The position numbers and the translations under genes were made by a program. A stretch of DNA of 64,000 bases. It comes from Bradyrhizobiaceae bacterium Ga0074131. GTDB lineage: Bacteria > Pseudomonadota > Alphaproteobacteria > Rhizobiales > Xanthobacteraceae. The notes beneath the pieces are model-generated. The model did not search any database. It was given only the letters and a program-made list of their open reading frames with translations, and was not told the DNA's origin. The stretch covers positions 62,001 to 126,000 of the forward strand of contig LNEC01000006.1 of the NCBI GenBank assembly GCA_001464035.1, in the 5' to 3' direction. Each line of letters starts with the position of its first letter. Position 1 is the first letter of the stretch. Below are positions 1-9,292 of the stretch, one piece after another.

Positions 1-56
1 AATTCCCTCGCCATATCGCGAACCGCAATCTGGTCCTCGTTGAGAGCGAATTGCAT
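1..56 (-). CDS. acyl-CoA dehydrogenase (isobutyryl-CoA dehydrogenase-like), N-terminal fragment running off the window
   Basis: Reverse strand reads MQFALNEDQIAVRDMARE from 56 downward, a typical acyl-CoA dehydrogenase N-terminus, immediately downstream of mmsA. Confidence 0.7.
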   Translation of the reverse strand, partial: MQFALNEDQIAVRDMARE

Positions 57-68
57 CTGCTGACGGCG

Positions 69-1565
69 CTAATTCATCGTCGGAATCGAGAACTCCGCGC
101 CTTCCTTGACGCCGGAGGGCCAGCGCGCCGTCACCGTCTTGGTCTTGGTATAGAAGCGGATCGAATCCGGGCCGTGCTGGTTGAGATCGCCGAAGCCGGA
201 CTTCTTCCAGCCGCCGAAAGTGTAGTAAGCGATCGGCACCGGGATCGGCACATTGATGCCGACCATGCCGACGTTGACCTTGGCGGCGAAATCGCGCGCG
301 GCGTCTCCGTCGCGGGTGAAGATCGCAACCCCATTGCCGTAATCGTGATCGGACGGCAGCGCCAGCGCTTCCTGATAGTCATGGGCACGCACCACTGAGA
401 GCACGGGGCCAAAGATCTCTTCCTTGTAGATCCGCATGTCTTTCGTTACGTTGTCGAACAGGCAGCCGCCCATATAGAAACCGTTCTCATAGCCCTGCAT
501 CTTGAAGCCGCGGCCATCGACCGCAAGCGTGGCGCCTTCCTGGATGCCGATCTCGACGTAGTTCTTGACACGGTTGAGCGCCTCTCGGGTGACCAGCGGA
601 CCAAAATCCGCCGACGGATCGACCGATGTTCCGATCTTGAGGGACTCGACCCGCGGGATCAGTTTCTCCATCAGGCGGTCGGCGGTGGTCTTGCCGACGG
701 GCACCGCGACGGAGATCGCCATGCAGCGTTCGCCGGCCGAGCCGTAGCCGGCGCCGATCAGGGCGTCGACGGTCTGGTCCATGTCGGCATCCGGCATGAT
801 GATGGCGTGGTTCTTGGCCCCGCCGAAGCACTGGGCGCGCTTGCCGGTGGCGGCGGCGCGCTCATAGATATATTGCGCGATCGGCGAGGAGCCGACGAAG
901 CCCACCGCCTTGATATCGGGATCGTCGAGGATGGCGTCCACCGCTTCCTTGTCGCCGTTGACGACATTGAGGATGCCCGGCGGCAGGCCGGCCTCGATCA
1001 TCAGCGCCGCCAGCGCCATCGGCACGCCTGGATCGCGCTCTGAAGGCTTGAGCACGAACGCATTGCCGCAGGCGATCGCGGGCGCGAACTTCCACATCGG
1101 GATCATCGCCGGGAAGTTGAACGGGGTGATGCCGGCGACGACTCCCAGGGGTTGCCGCATCGAATAGATGTCGATGCCGGGGCCGGCGCCCTCGGTGTAT
1201 TCGCCCTTCATCAGATGCGGAATGCCGCAGGCGAATTCCACGACTTCGAGACCGCGCTGGATGTCGCCCTTGGCGTCGGGAACGGTCTTGCCGTGTTCGC
1301 GCGCCAGGAGATCGGCGAGCTTGTCGTAGTCGCGCTGCGCCAGTTCGAGGAACTTCATCATGATTCGGGCGCGGCGCTGGGGGTTGGTGGCGCCCCACTC
1401 CACTTGGGCTACTAAAGCGTTCTCGACCGCGGCCCGCATTTCGGCCTTGGAGGCTAGATCGACCTTGGCCTGGACCTCGCCCGTCATCGGCTCGAAAACG
1501 TCGGCCGTCCGTCCGGAGGTGCCCTTGACCTCACGGCCGCCAATGAAATGTCCGATTGTGCGCAT
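69..1565 (-). CDS. mmsA: CoA-acylating methylmalonate-semialdehyde dehydrogenase
   Basis: Start MRTIGHFIGGREV; FNFPAMIPMWKFAPAIACGNAFVLKPSE and SAGERCMAISVAV motifs; SD-like GGAGG upstream of 1565. Confidence 0.93.
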   Translation of the reverse strand: MRTIGHFIGGREVKGTSGRTADVFEPMTGEVQAKVDLASKAEMRAAVENALVAQVEWGATNPQRRARIMMKFLELAQRDYDKLADLLAREHGKTVPDAKGDIQRGLEVVEFACGIPHLMKGEYTEGAGPGIDIYSMRQPLGVVAGITPFNFPAMIPMWKFAPAIACGNAFVLKPSERDPGVPMALAALMIEAGLPPGILNVVNGDKEAVDAILDDPDIKAVGFVGSSPIAQYIYERAAATGKRAQCFGGAKNHAIIMPDADMDQTVDALIGAGYGSAGERCMAISVAVPVGKTTADRLMEKLIPRVESLKIGTSVDPSADFGPLVTREALNRVKNYVEIGIQEGATLAVDGRGFKMQGYENGFYMGGCLFDNVTKDMRIYKEEIFGPVLSVVRAHDYQEALALPSDHDYGNGVAIFTRDGDAARDFAAKVNVGMVGINVPIPVPIAYYTFGGWKKSGFGDLNQHGPDSIRFYTKTKTVTARWPSGVKEGAEFSIPTMN

Positions 1566-1724
1566 GCGTTCCTCCAGGGACCCGGTGCAGGTTTTGGCGG
1601 CATCTTGCAGTCTTTGGGCGGTTTGGAAAGGGCCTCCGCGCGCGGCCGATTTGCGGAAATGCCGGCCTGCGCCGCCTGACCGGGGCGTTCGACCCATATC
1701 GTATGGGAATGCCGGACCGCTGGC

Positions 1725-2363
1725 TCAGCGCCGGGCTGGAATTGAAGCCCCTCTGACGGGGGCTTTCTTCGCCGCTGACCTGGGCTGCGCCGCACGCCCC
1801 AGCGCGGCCTCGCGCCCCGCATCTAGAATTTCGTCGGACAACTGCCCGCTGCCGGCAATGCGGGCCAGCATCAGCGTTCCCACCATGGTCGCGGTCGCGG
1901 CCATCGCCTGTTTGCGGGCGGCCTTGCGCGGCAGTTCCGGAATCTGCTCCGCAAGCATGTCGACCATCTGCTCCAGCTTGGCCGCGAATGCCTTTCGGGT
2001 CTTCGGGCTCTCGCGGGAGACTTCGGCGCCCAACGCCGTGATGGCGCAGCCATGGCCGGGATCGTCACGATGCAGCGGTGTCAGGTAGTTTTCCACGATG
2101 GTCGCCATGCGATCTTTCGGCGGGGTGACCTCGGCCAGCTTGCGCCAGCGCTCGGTCGAGCGATCCATCGCATAGGCAAAGGCCTCGATCACCAGCGCTT
2201 CACGCGAGTCAAAATGCGCGTAAAATCCGCCATGGGTCAGGCCGGCCTCCTTCATCAGGTCGGCCACGCCGATGCCATGCGCGCCCTTCTCGCGAAGCCG
2301 CACCGAGGCCTTCTTCACGATCCGGGCGTGAGTCTCGAGCTTGTGCTCTTTAGAATAGCGCAT
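1725..2363 (-). CDS. TetR/AcrR family transcriptional regulator
   Basis: N-terminal HTH (RIVKKASVRLREKGAHGIGVADLMKEAGLTHGGFYAHFDSREAL). Confidence 0.9.
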   Translation of the reverse strand: MRYSKEHKLETHARIVKKASVRLREKGAHGIGVADLMKEAGLTHGGFYAHFDSREALVIEAFAYAMDRSTERWRKLAEVTPPKDRMATIVENYLTPLHRDDPGHGCAITALGAEVSRESPKTRKAFAAKLEQMVDMLAEQIPELPRKAARKQAMAATATMVGTLMLARIAGSGQLSDEILDAGREAALGRAAQPRSAAKKAPVRGASIPARR

Positions 2364-2375
2364 CGGCGCTCCATG

Positions 2376-2393
2376 ATATGTCTGCAGTCATAT
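2376..2393. promoter_or_regulatory. candidate TetR operator, ATATG-N8-CATAT
   Basis: ATATGTCTGCAGTCATAT, near-perfect palindrome 13 bp upstream of the tetR start; same architecture as 2995..3012. Confidence 0.6.
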
Positions 2394-2424
2394 AATAGCA
2401 GCTGCGGTTCAGGAAAGCTGCACC

Positions 2425-2982
2425 TTATTTCTCGCGCGGGGCTTCGCCGACCATCGAAAACGTCGCTGTCGCGTGCACCGCGAGATTGCCGGCCCCGTCG
2501 CGCACCCAGCCTTCGGCGTAGCTGGTCTGGCGGCCGAGTTTCATCACCTTTCCTTCCGCCGAGATCGTGCCTGACTTCACCGACAGCGGCCGCAGATAGG
2601 TCAGCTTGAGGTCGAGAGTCACCGCGCCCTGCCCCGCCGGCAGCATGGTCGAAATCGCGCAGCCCATGGCGGTGTCGAGCAGCGCCGCGGCGGTCGCGCC
2701 ATGCAGCAGCCCGATGGTGTTTTCCAGCCCTTCATGCGGCTCGAGTTCCATGACGATCCGGCCGGGTTCGGCGACGCTCAGCCGAAAATCGATCAATCGC
2801 GCCATCGGCGGTTCCGGCAGGACGCCGTCGCGAATCGCGCACATGACGTCCAGTCCGGACATCGCGGCGGCGGCCTTCGCCACCGGACCCGGCGCCTGCC
2901 AGTCCACCACCCGCTCGCGCCGCGATGCGGCGCCGAACAGGTCCGAGGTTTCCGCGATGGCGTTGCTGTCAGCAACGATCAT
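2425..2982 (-). CDS. PaaI-like hotdog thioesterase
   Basis: 185 aa, hotdog motif ENTIGLLHGATAAALLDTAMGCAI. Confidence 0.8.
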   Translation of the reverse strand: MIVADSNAIAETSDLFGAASRRERVVDWQAPGPVAKAAAAMSGLDVMCAIRDGVLPEPPMARLIDFRLSVAEPGRIVMELEPHEGLENTIGLLHGATAAALLDTAMGCAISTMLPAGQGAVTLDLKLTYLRPLSVKSGTISAEGKVMKLGRQTSYAEGWVRDGAGNLAVHATATFSMVGEAPREK

Positions 2983-2994
2983 GTGCCGGCTCCA

Positions 2995-3012
2995 ATATGA
3001 TGATCGTCATAT
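2995..3012. promoter_or_regulatory. candidate TetR operator, ATATG-N8-CATAT
   Basis: ATATGATGATCGTCATAT in the divergent intergenic region between thioesterase and enoyl-CoA hydratase. Confidence 0.6.
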
Positions 3013-3063
3013 TATCATGGCCGGCGTCGGCTTCGCAACGGTTGTCCGTCCCCCACACCCCAC

Positions 3064-3903
3064 TTGACAAAGCGGAGCTTTGCCCCGGAAGTGACCCGCC
3101 CCACGCGCACTCCAGGGAATTGCGAGACCGTCATGCAGATGCTCAATCCCCATTGCGGCGTCGACCGCGACAGCCGCGGCGTCGTTCGCCTGACCATCTG
3201 CAACGCCGGTCCGCTCAACATCCTCGGGACACCTGCGATAAACGGCGTCCGCGAAGGGCTGGAAACGCTCGCGAACGACAAACACATCCGCGTCCTCGTG
3301 ATCGCGGGTCAGAGCGAAAAGAGCCTGATCGGTGGCGCCGACATCAAGGAAATGGCGAAACTTGATCAGGCCTCGGCGGAAAAATTCATCACCGGCCTGC
3401 GCGATCTTTGCGAGGCCGCGCGCGCGTTCCCGGCGCCGGTGATCGCGCGGATGCCCGGCTGGTGCCTCGGCGGCGGCCTCGAATTCGCCGCCGCCTGCGA
3501 CTTCCGGGTCGCCGCGCATGACGCCCATTTCGGCATGCCCGAGGTCCGGGTCGGCATTCCCTCCGTCATTCACGCCGCGTTGTTGCCGCGGCTGATCGGC
3601 TGGGGCCGCGCCCGCTGGCTGGTCATGACGGCGGAAACTATCGACGCGCCCACCGCGCTGGCCTGGGGCCTGATCGACGTGGTCGCGCCGCCTGATGGCC
3701 TCGATGCCGCGGTCGAGAAGACCGTGGCGGCGCTGCTTCAATGCGGCCCCGAGGCGCTGCGTGCGCAAAAGGCCCTGCTCCGGCAATGGGAAGAGCTGCC
3801 GCTGAAGCAATCCGTCGACCTCTCGATTCCCGTGTTCGGGCAATCATTCCTGACTGGCGAGCCGCAGCGGCTGATGCAGGGATTTATCGACCGGAAGAGA
3901 TAA
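3064..3903 (+). CDS. enoyl-CoA hydratase/isomerase family protein (start may be 3133)
   Basis: Crotonase fold motifs SLIGGADIKEMAKL and ARMPGWCLGGGLEFAAACDFRVA. Confidence 0.88.
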   Translation: MTKRSFAPEVTRPTRTPGNCETVMQMLNPHCGVDRDSRGVVRLTICNAGPLNILGTPAINGVREGLETLANDKHIRVLVIAGQSEKSLIGGADIKEMAKLDQASAEKFITGLRDLCEAARAFPAPVIARMPGWCLGGGLEFAAACDFRVAAHDAHFGMPEVRVGIPSVIHAALLPRLIGWGRARWLVMTAETIDAPTALAWGLIDVVAPPDGLDAAVEKTVAALLQCGPEALRAQKALLRQWEELPLKQSVDLSIPVFGQSFLTGEPQRLMQGFIDRKR

Positions 3904-3913
3904 CGGAAAACCC

Positions 3914-5620
3914 ATGAGACCTGCCGGCAAAGGGCCACTCGATTCGCTCTACTTCCATTATCCGCACTTCCAGGCGCGGCACGTTCCCGAACTGGACGGC
4001 AACACAGCGCGGCACCCGGTGGTGATTGTCGGCGCCGGCCCGATCGGCCTGACCGCGGCATTGGTGCTGGCGCGGTACGGAATCCGCTGCGTGCTGCTCG
4101 ATCGCAAGGACACGTTTAACGACGGCAGCCGCGCGCTGTGCATCGCGCGGCCGAGCATGCATATCCTGGAGCGGATCGGGGCGGTCGCGCCGTTCCTGGA
4201 CAAGGCGCTGGGTTGGCGGTTCGGCCGCAGCTACTACCTTGGCGAACAGATTTTCCGGCTCGAAATGCCGCATCCCCCGGGCGAAAAATACCTGCCGATG
4301 TACAATCTGCAGCAGCAGTACATCGAGCAATATCTGCACGACGCGGTCGCGGCCTGTGAGCTCGTCGACATGCGCTGGCAGAGCGAGCTCACTGGCCTTG
4401 ATTGCGGCAATGACGGCGTCACGCTCAGCATCGCCTCGCCGGCCGGCGACTATCGCCTCGCGGCCGACTATGTGCTTGCCGCCGACGGCGCGCGCTCGCC
4501 GGTTCGCTCGCAGCTCGGTCTGCGCATGAAGGGCCAGAACTACGAAGGCAAATACGTCATCGCCGATATCCGCATGAACCATGATTTCCCGACCGAGCGC
4601 CGCGCCTTTTTCGAGCCGAGCGGCAATTCCGGCGGCACCGTGCTGATCCACAAGCAACCCGACAATATCTGGCGGGTGGACTATCAGCTCCGCGAAGGCG
4701 AGAGCGAGGACGAGGCCTTGCTCGAAGAAAACATCCGCGACCGGGTCGGCGCCATCCTTGGGGATATCGGCCACGATAAGCCGTGGGAACTGGAGTGGTG
4801 GAGCATCTATTCCGCCAACACGCTGTGCCTCGACGACTACCGCCATGGCCGGGTTTTCTTCATCGGCGATGCCGCGCATATTGTGCCGATTTTCGGCGTG
4901 CGCGGGCTCAATAACGGCTTGGCGGATGCCGACAATCTCGGTTGGAAGCTCGCGGCCGTGCTCAACGGCGAGGCGGATGAAGCACTGCTCGACAGCTATT
5001 CGCCGGAGCGTCGCGGCGCCACGCTCGACGTGTTCGCCAACGCGACCAAGAGCACCCGCTTCATGACCCCGCCGACGCGCGGCTGGCGGCTGGCCCGCGA
5101 AGCCGCGCTTTCGCTCAGCCTCAAGCATGAATTTCCGCGCGGCCTCGCCAATCCCCGGCAGATGCAGCCCTACACCTATTCGGAAAGCCCGCTGACGCCC
5201 TATCGGGATCGCGACGCCGATTTTACCGGCGGCCCGGCCATCGGCAGCGCCGCACCCAATGCCAGGCTCGGCGACGGCGGCTATCTCCTGGATCGCGCAG
5301 GCGACGGCATGACGGCAATACTGTTTTGCGATGGCGAGCCCGACGCCGAGCAGGCCGCGCTGCTGGCGCAGCTCGGCCCGATCGACCGGCGCTTTGTGGC
5401 CCTGCTGATTCAGTGCCGCGGTGCTTCGAGCAACGGTTCCGTGCCGACAGCGGCAGCGATCGCCGACGCGGATGGCGAAATCGCCCGCCTGTTCGATGCA
5501 CAGCCGGGCACGCTCTATCTCTTGCGCCCCGACCTGCACATTGCCGGACGCTGGAAGACCATCGTTTCCCACGAAATCCTGCGAACCGCCGGCCTTTGCC
5601 TGGGGAGAGCGATGCCATGA
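3914..5620 (+). CDS. FAD-dependent monooxygenase (aromatic hydroxylase family)
   Basis: VVIVGAGPIGLTAALVLARYG (GxGxxG) and GRVFFIGDAAHIVPIFGVRGLNNGLADADNLGWKLA. Confidence 0.88.
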   Translation: MRPAGKGPLDSLYFHYPHFQARHVPELDGNTARHPVVIVGAGPIGLTAALVLARYGIRCVLLDRKDTFNDGSRALCIARPSMHILERIGAVAPFLDKALGWRFGRSYYLGEQIFRLEMPHPPGEKYLPMYNLQQQYIEQYLHDAVAACELVDMRWQSELTGLDCGNDGVTLSIASPAGDYRLAADYVLAADGARSPVRSQLGLRMKGQNYEGKYVIADIRMNHDFPTERRAFFEPSGNSGGTVLIHKQPDNIWRVDYQLREGESEDEALLEENIRDRVGAILGDIGHDKPWELEWWSIYSANTLCLDDYRHGRVFFIGDAAHIVPIFGVRGLNNGLADADNLGWKLAAVLNGEADEALLDSYSPERRGATLDVFANATKSTRFMTPPTRGWRLAREAALSLSLKHEFPRGLANPRQMQPYTYSESPLTPYRDRDADFTGGPAIGSAAPNARLGDGGYLLDRAGDGMTAILFCDGEPDAEQAALLAQLGPIDRRFVALLIQCRGASSNGSVPTAAAIADADGEIARLFDAQPGTLYLLRPDLHIAGRWKTIVSHEILRTAGLCLGRAMP

Positions 5621-5805
5621 GCACGATGCCCTCCGAAGACTTCGAAGCGGCCTATGAGGCGCTGGCGATGGCGATCGATTCGGCCGGCCCACAGCGCGAA
5701 GCGCTGTTTCTGACCCGCCTCGCACTGGTGCTTGGGCATGCAGTCGGCGACATCGCCGCCTTCAGAAACGCGATCAGCATCGCACTCGAAGGTCTTGCGG
5801 ATTGA
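5617..5805 (+). CDS. DUF2783-like small protein
   Basis: 62 aa, MSTMPSEDFEAAYEALAMAIDSAGPQREALFLTRLALVLGHAVGD; ATGA overlap with the monooxygenase stop. Confidence 0.7.
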   Translation: MSTMPSEDFEAAYEALAMAIDSAGPQREALFLTRLALVLGHAVGDIAAFRNAISIALEGLAD

Positions 5806-5973
5806 GTGCTGTTGGCAAATCAATCACGCCAGATTTCTTCACGAACCCAGCATCGTGGGAACCAGGCATCGTTGAATCATGCGAATCTTCGATATAGGCT
5901 GGTACCTTGGGTCGATCCGTGCATCGGAATGGTGCTCACGGCACCCGCGATGTCCTGCAATAGGAAAAAGACC

Positions 5974-6309
5974 ATGGCTAATTGCATCGTTGTCGTTCAG
6001 TTCGATTTGCCGAAGCGCACCGAGGAGCAAGCGATCAGTGGCGGGACCTCGAGCGCGCCAACCTATCGCGATCTCGCCCGGCGAGGCTTGATACGCAAGG
6101 ATTACCTGAATGGCGAAGCCGGCACCGGCGGCGTCTATCTTTGGGACAGTCGTGCATCGGCAGAGGCATGGTTTACGGAGGAGCGGGTCACAGAATTAAC
6201 CAAGCGATTCGGCGTCCGGCCTCGCCTCACCTGGTACGATACGCACGTAACGGTCGACAACCTGAAGGGCGAAACCCGCATCAACGGCAAGTCGATTGAG
6301 ATGGCCTGA
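5974..6309 (+). CDS. YdhR-like putative monooxygenase (dimeric alpha-beta barrel)
   Basis: MANCIVVVQFDLPKRTEEQAISGGTSSAPTYRDLARRGLIRKDYLNGEAGTGGVYLWDSRASAEAWF. Confidence 0.65.
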   Translation: MANCIVVVQFDLPKRTEEQAISGGTSSAPTYRDLARRGLIRKDYLNGEAGTGGVYLWDSRASAEAWFTEERVTELTKRFGVRPRLTWYDTHVTVDNLKGETRINGKSIEMA

Positions 6310-6361
6310 CAATATCGGGCACCATTCGGCATCGACGCGCTCACCCCAAAGGGAGCGGGGG

Positions 6362-7921
6362 CTACGGCCTGATCGAGAAATTCGCCGGTGGGCCCGGCGT
6401 GCGCAGCGGTTCGGCGAGCCGTGCGAAATCGCACAGGAGTGATCGCGTCTTGCGCGGATCGACGACTTCCTCGACCCAGAATCGTTCGGCCGAGCGGAAC
6501 GGCGAGCGCAGCTTGTTGAGACGATCCTCGATCTCCTGCAGCTTGGCCTTCGGATCGTCCGCGGCGTCGATGTCGGCGCGATAGGCCGCCTCGATGCCGC
6601 CTTCCAGCGGCAGCGACCCCCAATAGGCTGACGGCCAGGCGTAACGCATCGAATAGCGGTTGGCGGGCTGATGCACGACGCCGGCGACGCCGAAGGCGTT
6701 GCGCACGATGATGGTGCACCAGGGCACGGTAGACTGGTTGACCGCGGCCATGGCGCGCACGCCGTGACGGATGGTAGCCGCCTTCTCGGCGTCGAGCCCG
6801 ATCATGAAACCCGGACAATCCATTAGATAGACCACCGGCAGGTGGAAGGTCTCGGCGAGGTCGACGAAGCGCACCACCTTCTGGCAAGCTTCCGCCGTCC
6901 ACGACCCGCCGTAGTGAAAGGGATCGCTAGCCAGCAGCATCACGGCGCGGCCGTCGAGCCGGGCGAAGCCGGCGATGATGGAGCGGCCGAAATTCGCGCC
7001 CATCTCGAAGAACGAATCCTTGTCGACCACCGCGTTGATGATGGGCCGCATCTTGTAGACCTGTCGGCGGTTGCGCGGCACCGCCTTCATCAGCGATTCC
7101 TCCGCGCGCTCTGGATCATCGTCACAGCCGATCGTCGGCGGCAGATCGAAAACCGACGACGGCAGATAAGAGAGAAAGCGCCTGGTGCAGGCAAACGCTT
7201 CCTCCTCGGTATCGACGGCATGATCAACGCCGCCGGCGCGGGTCTGGATATCGGCGCCGCCGAGTTCCCATTTGGTGAGATCCTGGCCGAGGCGCTTGAC
7301 GACGGGTGGACCCGCGACGAACATCGCCGAACTCTTGGTCATCACCGAATAATGGCTGGCAGCGAGCCGCGCTGCGCCGAGGCCCGCGACCGAACCGAGC
7401 CCGAGGCCGACCACCGGCACGCGGGCCATGTTCGCGATCGTGTACCAGTACCAGCGGGTGCCGCCGACGCCGCCGGGCAGATTGGCCGCCCCCTTGGTCT
7501 CGATGGTCTTCACCGAGCCGCCGCCGCCGGAGCCCTCGATGACGCGGATGATCGGCAGCCGGAAGTCGTGCGCCATCTCCTCGGCCATCAGCGGTTTCGT
7601 CGAGATCGACGCGTCGGCGGAGCCGCCGCGCACCGTGAAATCGTCGCCGACCACGACCACCGGCCGGCCGTCGATCCTGCCGCGGCCGAACACGCAGTTC
7701 GCAGGCGTCAAATGGGTAAGTTCTCCGCTTTCGCTGTATTCGGCAACTCCGGAAATCGCGCCGATCTCGTGGAAGCTGTTCTGATCGATCAGTCCGTCGA
7801 TGCGCTCGCGAACGGTAAGCCGGCCCTGGTCGCGCTGCCGCCTGACCTTGTCAACGCCTCCCATCTCGCGCGCGAACGCTTCGCGCCGGGCGAGCTCGTC
7901 GAGTTCCGGCTTCCAGGTCAT
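6362..7921 (-). CDS. biotin-dependent acyl-CoA carboxylase, carboxyltransferase (beta) subunit
   Basis: 519 aa; GGSADASISTKPLMAEEM, KTIETKGAANLPGGVGG, LMDCPGFMIGLDAEKAATIRHGVRA, SAYWGSLPLEGGIEAAYR. Confidence 0.9.
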   Translation of the reverse strand: MTWKPELDELARREAFAREMGGVDKVRRQRDQGRLTVRERIDGLIDQNSFHEIGAISGVAEYSESGELTHLTPANCVFGRGRIDGRPVVVVGDDFTVRGGSADASISTKPLMAEEMAHDFRLPIIRVIEGSGGGGSVKTIETKGAANLPGGVGGTRWYWYTIANMARVPVVGLGLGSVAGLGAARLAASHYSVMTKSSAMFVAGPPVVKRLGQDLTKWELGGADIQTRAGGVDHAVDTEEEAFACTRRFLSYLPSSVFDLPPTIGCDDDPERAEESLMKAVPRNRRQVYKMRPIINAVVDKDSFFEMGANFGRSIIAGFARLDGRAVMLLASDPFHYGGSWTAEACQKVVRFVDLAETFHLPVVYLMDCPGFMIGLDAEKAATIRHGVRAMAAVNQSTVPWCTIIVRNAFGVAGVVHQPANRYSMRYAWPSAYWGSLPLEGGIEAAYRADIDAADDPKAKLQEIEDRLNKLRSPFRSAERFWVEEVVDPRKTRSLLCDFARLAEPLRTPGPPANFSIRP

Positions 7922-8825
7922 TGCTTTCCTCCGATTTCAGGATCTTGTTGTTTTGGTTCGACACCGGAAGCGGTTTTCGGTCCAGCCGATTGCTGAAGAT
8001 GTCGCCCTCGGCGCCCTCGAGCATGCTGCCGACTGCCAAACCGAGATCGATCATTCGCGGGGCAACCTCCTTGTGCAGCCGTTTCTCGTCATACATCGCG
8101 GACAACAGGCCGATCGTCACCACCACGAAGGTCTGATACTGCGGCGACCAGATCGGCACCGCGAGACCGTTGATATGCGGGCTCCACAGACCGCAGGCAA
8201 CGACATAGCCGTGCTCTCCGAGGAAACGCCGGTTGGCTTCGATACGCGGCCGCAACACCTTGGCGCCGGCCGGAATCTCGCGCTCCATTTCGGCCAGCAG
8301 CGCGTCGCCGACATCAGCATCGAGCGCCGCCGTATAGGCATGGCCTGCCGCCGTGCTCGCCATCGCAATGCGGCTGCCGGTGCTTTCGTGCAGCCCCAGC
8401 GCATTGGCCGCTCGCGCGAACTCAAGATAAACGAGGTGGAAGCGATCGGGAATGACGAAGCCGACGGTGCCGGGCAACTGTTCGGCGACATCCTGCAGCC
8501 GCAGCCGGATCAGGTTGCGAAGCTGCAGGCCCCGCATCATCGAAGTGCTCATCGCCACGGCGCTGGGGCCGATGCGGTATTTCTGGTCGCGCGGCAGATA
8601 GACCAGCTGGCCCATCCGCGTCAGGGTGTGGGTCAGGCGCGACACCGTCGATCGCGGCAGCCCGCAGCGATTGGATATCTCGAGATTGCCGAGTCGCGCC
8701 TCGTGGCCCTCGAAACAGCGCAACACGTCGAACGCGCGCGACACCACCTGGATGACGTCGCCCTCGCCCGCGAGATCGCTGGCGAGCATTCCCTGCTTAC
8801 TGAGCCGTTCCGAGCGTCTTCCCAT
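7851..8825 (-). CDS. IclR family transcriptional regulator
   Basis: wHTH VVSRAFDVLRCFEGHEARLGNLEISNRCGLPRSTVSRLTHTLTRMGQL plus IclR effector domain; 3' end overlaps the carboxyltransferase start. Confidence 0.88.
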   Translation of the reverse strand: MGRRSERLSKQGMLASDLAGEGDVIQVVSRAFDVLRCFEGHEARLGNLEISNRCGLPRSTVSRLTHTLTRMGQLVYLPRDQKYRIGPSAVAMSTSMMRGLQLRNLIRLRLQDVAEQLPGTVGFVIPDRFHLVYLEFARAANALGLHESTGSRIAMASTAAGHAYTAALDADVGDALLAEMEREIPAGAKVLRPRIEANRRFLGEHGYVVACGLWSPHINGLAVPIWSPQYQTFVVVTIGLLSAMYDEKRLHKEVAPRMIDLGLAVGSMLEGAEGDIFSNRLDRKPLPVSNQNNKILKSEESNDLEAGTRRARPARSVRARDGRR

Positions 8826-8835
8826 GCGTTTTTCC

Positions 8836-8861
8836 ATTCCGTCAGGCGGAATAAAATTCCA
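8836..8861. promoter_or_regulatory. candidate IclR operator: ATTCCG-tcagg-CGGAAT-aaa-ATTCCA
   Basis: Three alternating ATTCC/GGAAT half-sites directly upstream of the iclR start. Confidence 0.5.
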
Positions 8862-8953
8862 CTTGCAGAACAAGCTACCCTAGGCAATCTGCGCCCACAA
8901 CAAAAAGCCGTTCGCAAGGGCATGTGTCCGTCAGACGGTCCCGGGAGAACGGA

Positions 8954-9175
8954 ATGCCAGACATCAAGATTGTGACCGAAGTGGCCGGACGCGTGTGCGC
9001 GCTTCCGGTTGAAATCGGCGGCAGCGTCGGCGACGGCGACGACGTTGCATTCGTCGAGGCCATGAAGATGGAAATTCCAGTTGCCTCACCTGCAGCGGGC
9101 AAACTTAAACTGATACTCGTCAACATTGACGAGGTGGTCGTCGAAGGCCAGGTGCTCGCGGTGATCGAGACGTAA
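8954..9175 (+). CDS. stand-alone biotin carboxyl carrier (biotinyl/lipoyl attachment) domain protein
   Basis: EAMKMEIPV biotinylation motif in a ~73 aa protein. Confidence 0.88.
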   Translation: MPDIKIVTEVAGRVCALPVEIGGSVGDGDDVAFVEAMKMEIPVASPAAGKLKLILVNIDEVVVEGQVLAVIET

Positions 9176-9292
9176 GCGCGGTCGCGCTTTGATCCGATGG
9201 TTCCGCGACAATCCGTTAGCTGCCGCTGAAAAAACCGCTGGACGTTGCCATCGCTATCGGGCGATGACATGATCCGGCCAACAAAAAACATC

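Noticed and set aside
3884-5725. 613-aa antisense ORF opposite the FAD monooxygenase
   Set aside because: Shadow ORF; low-complexity composition and no recognisable domain.
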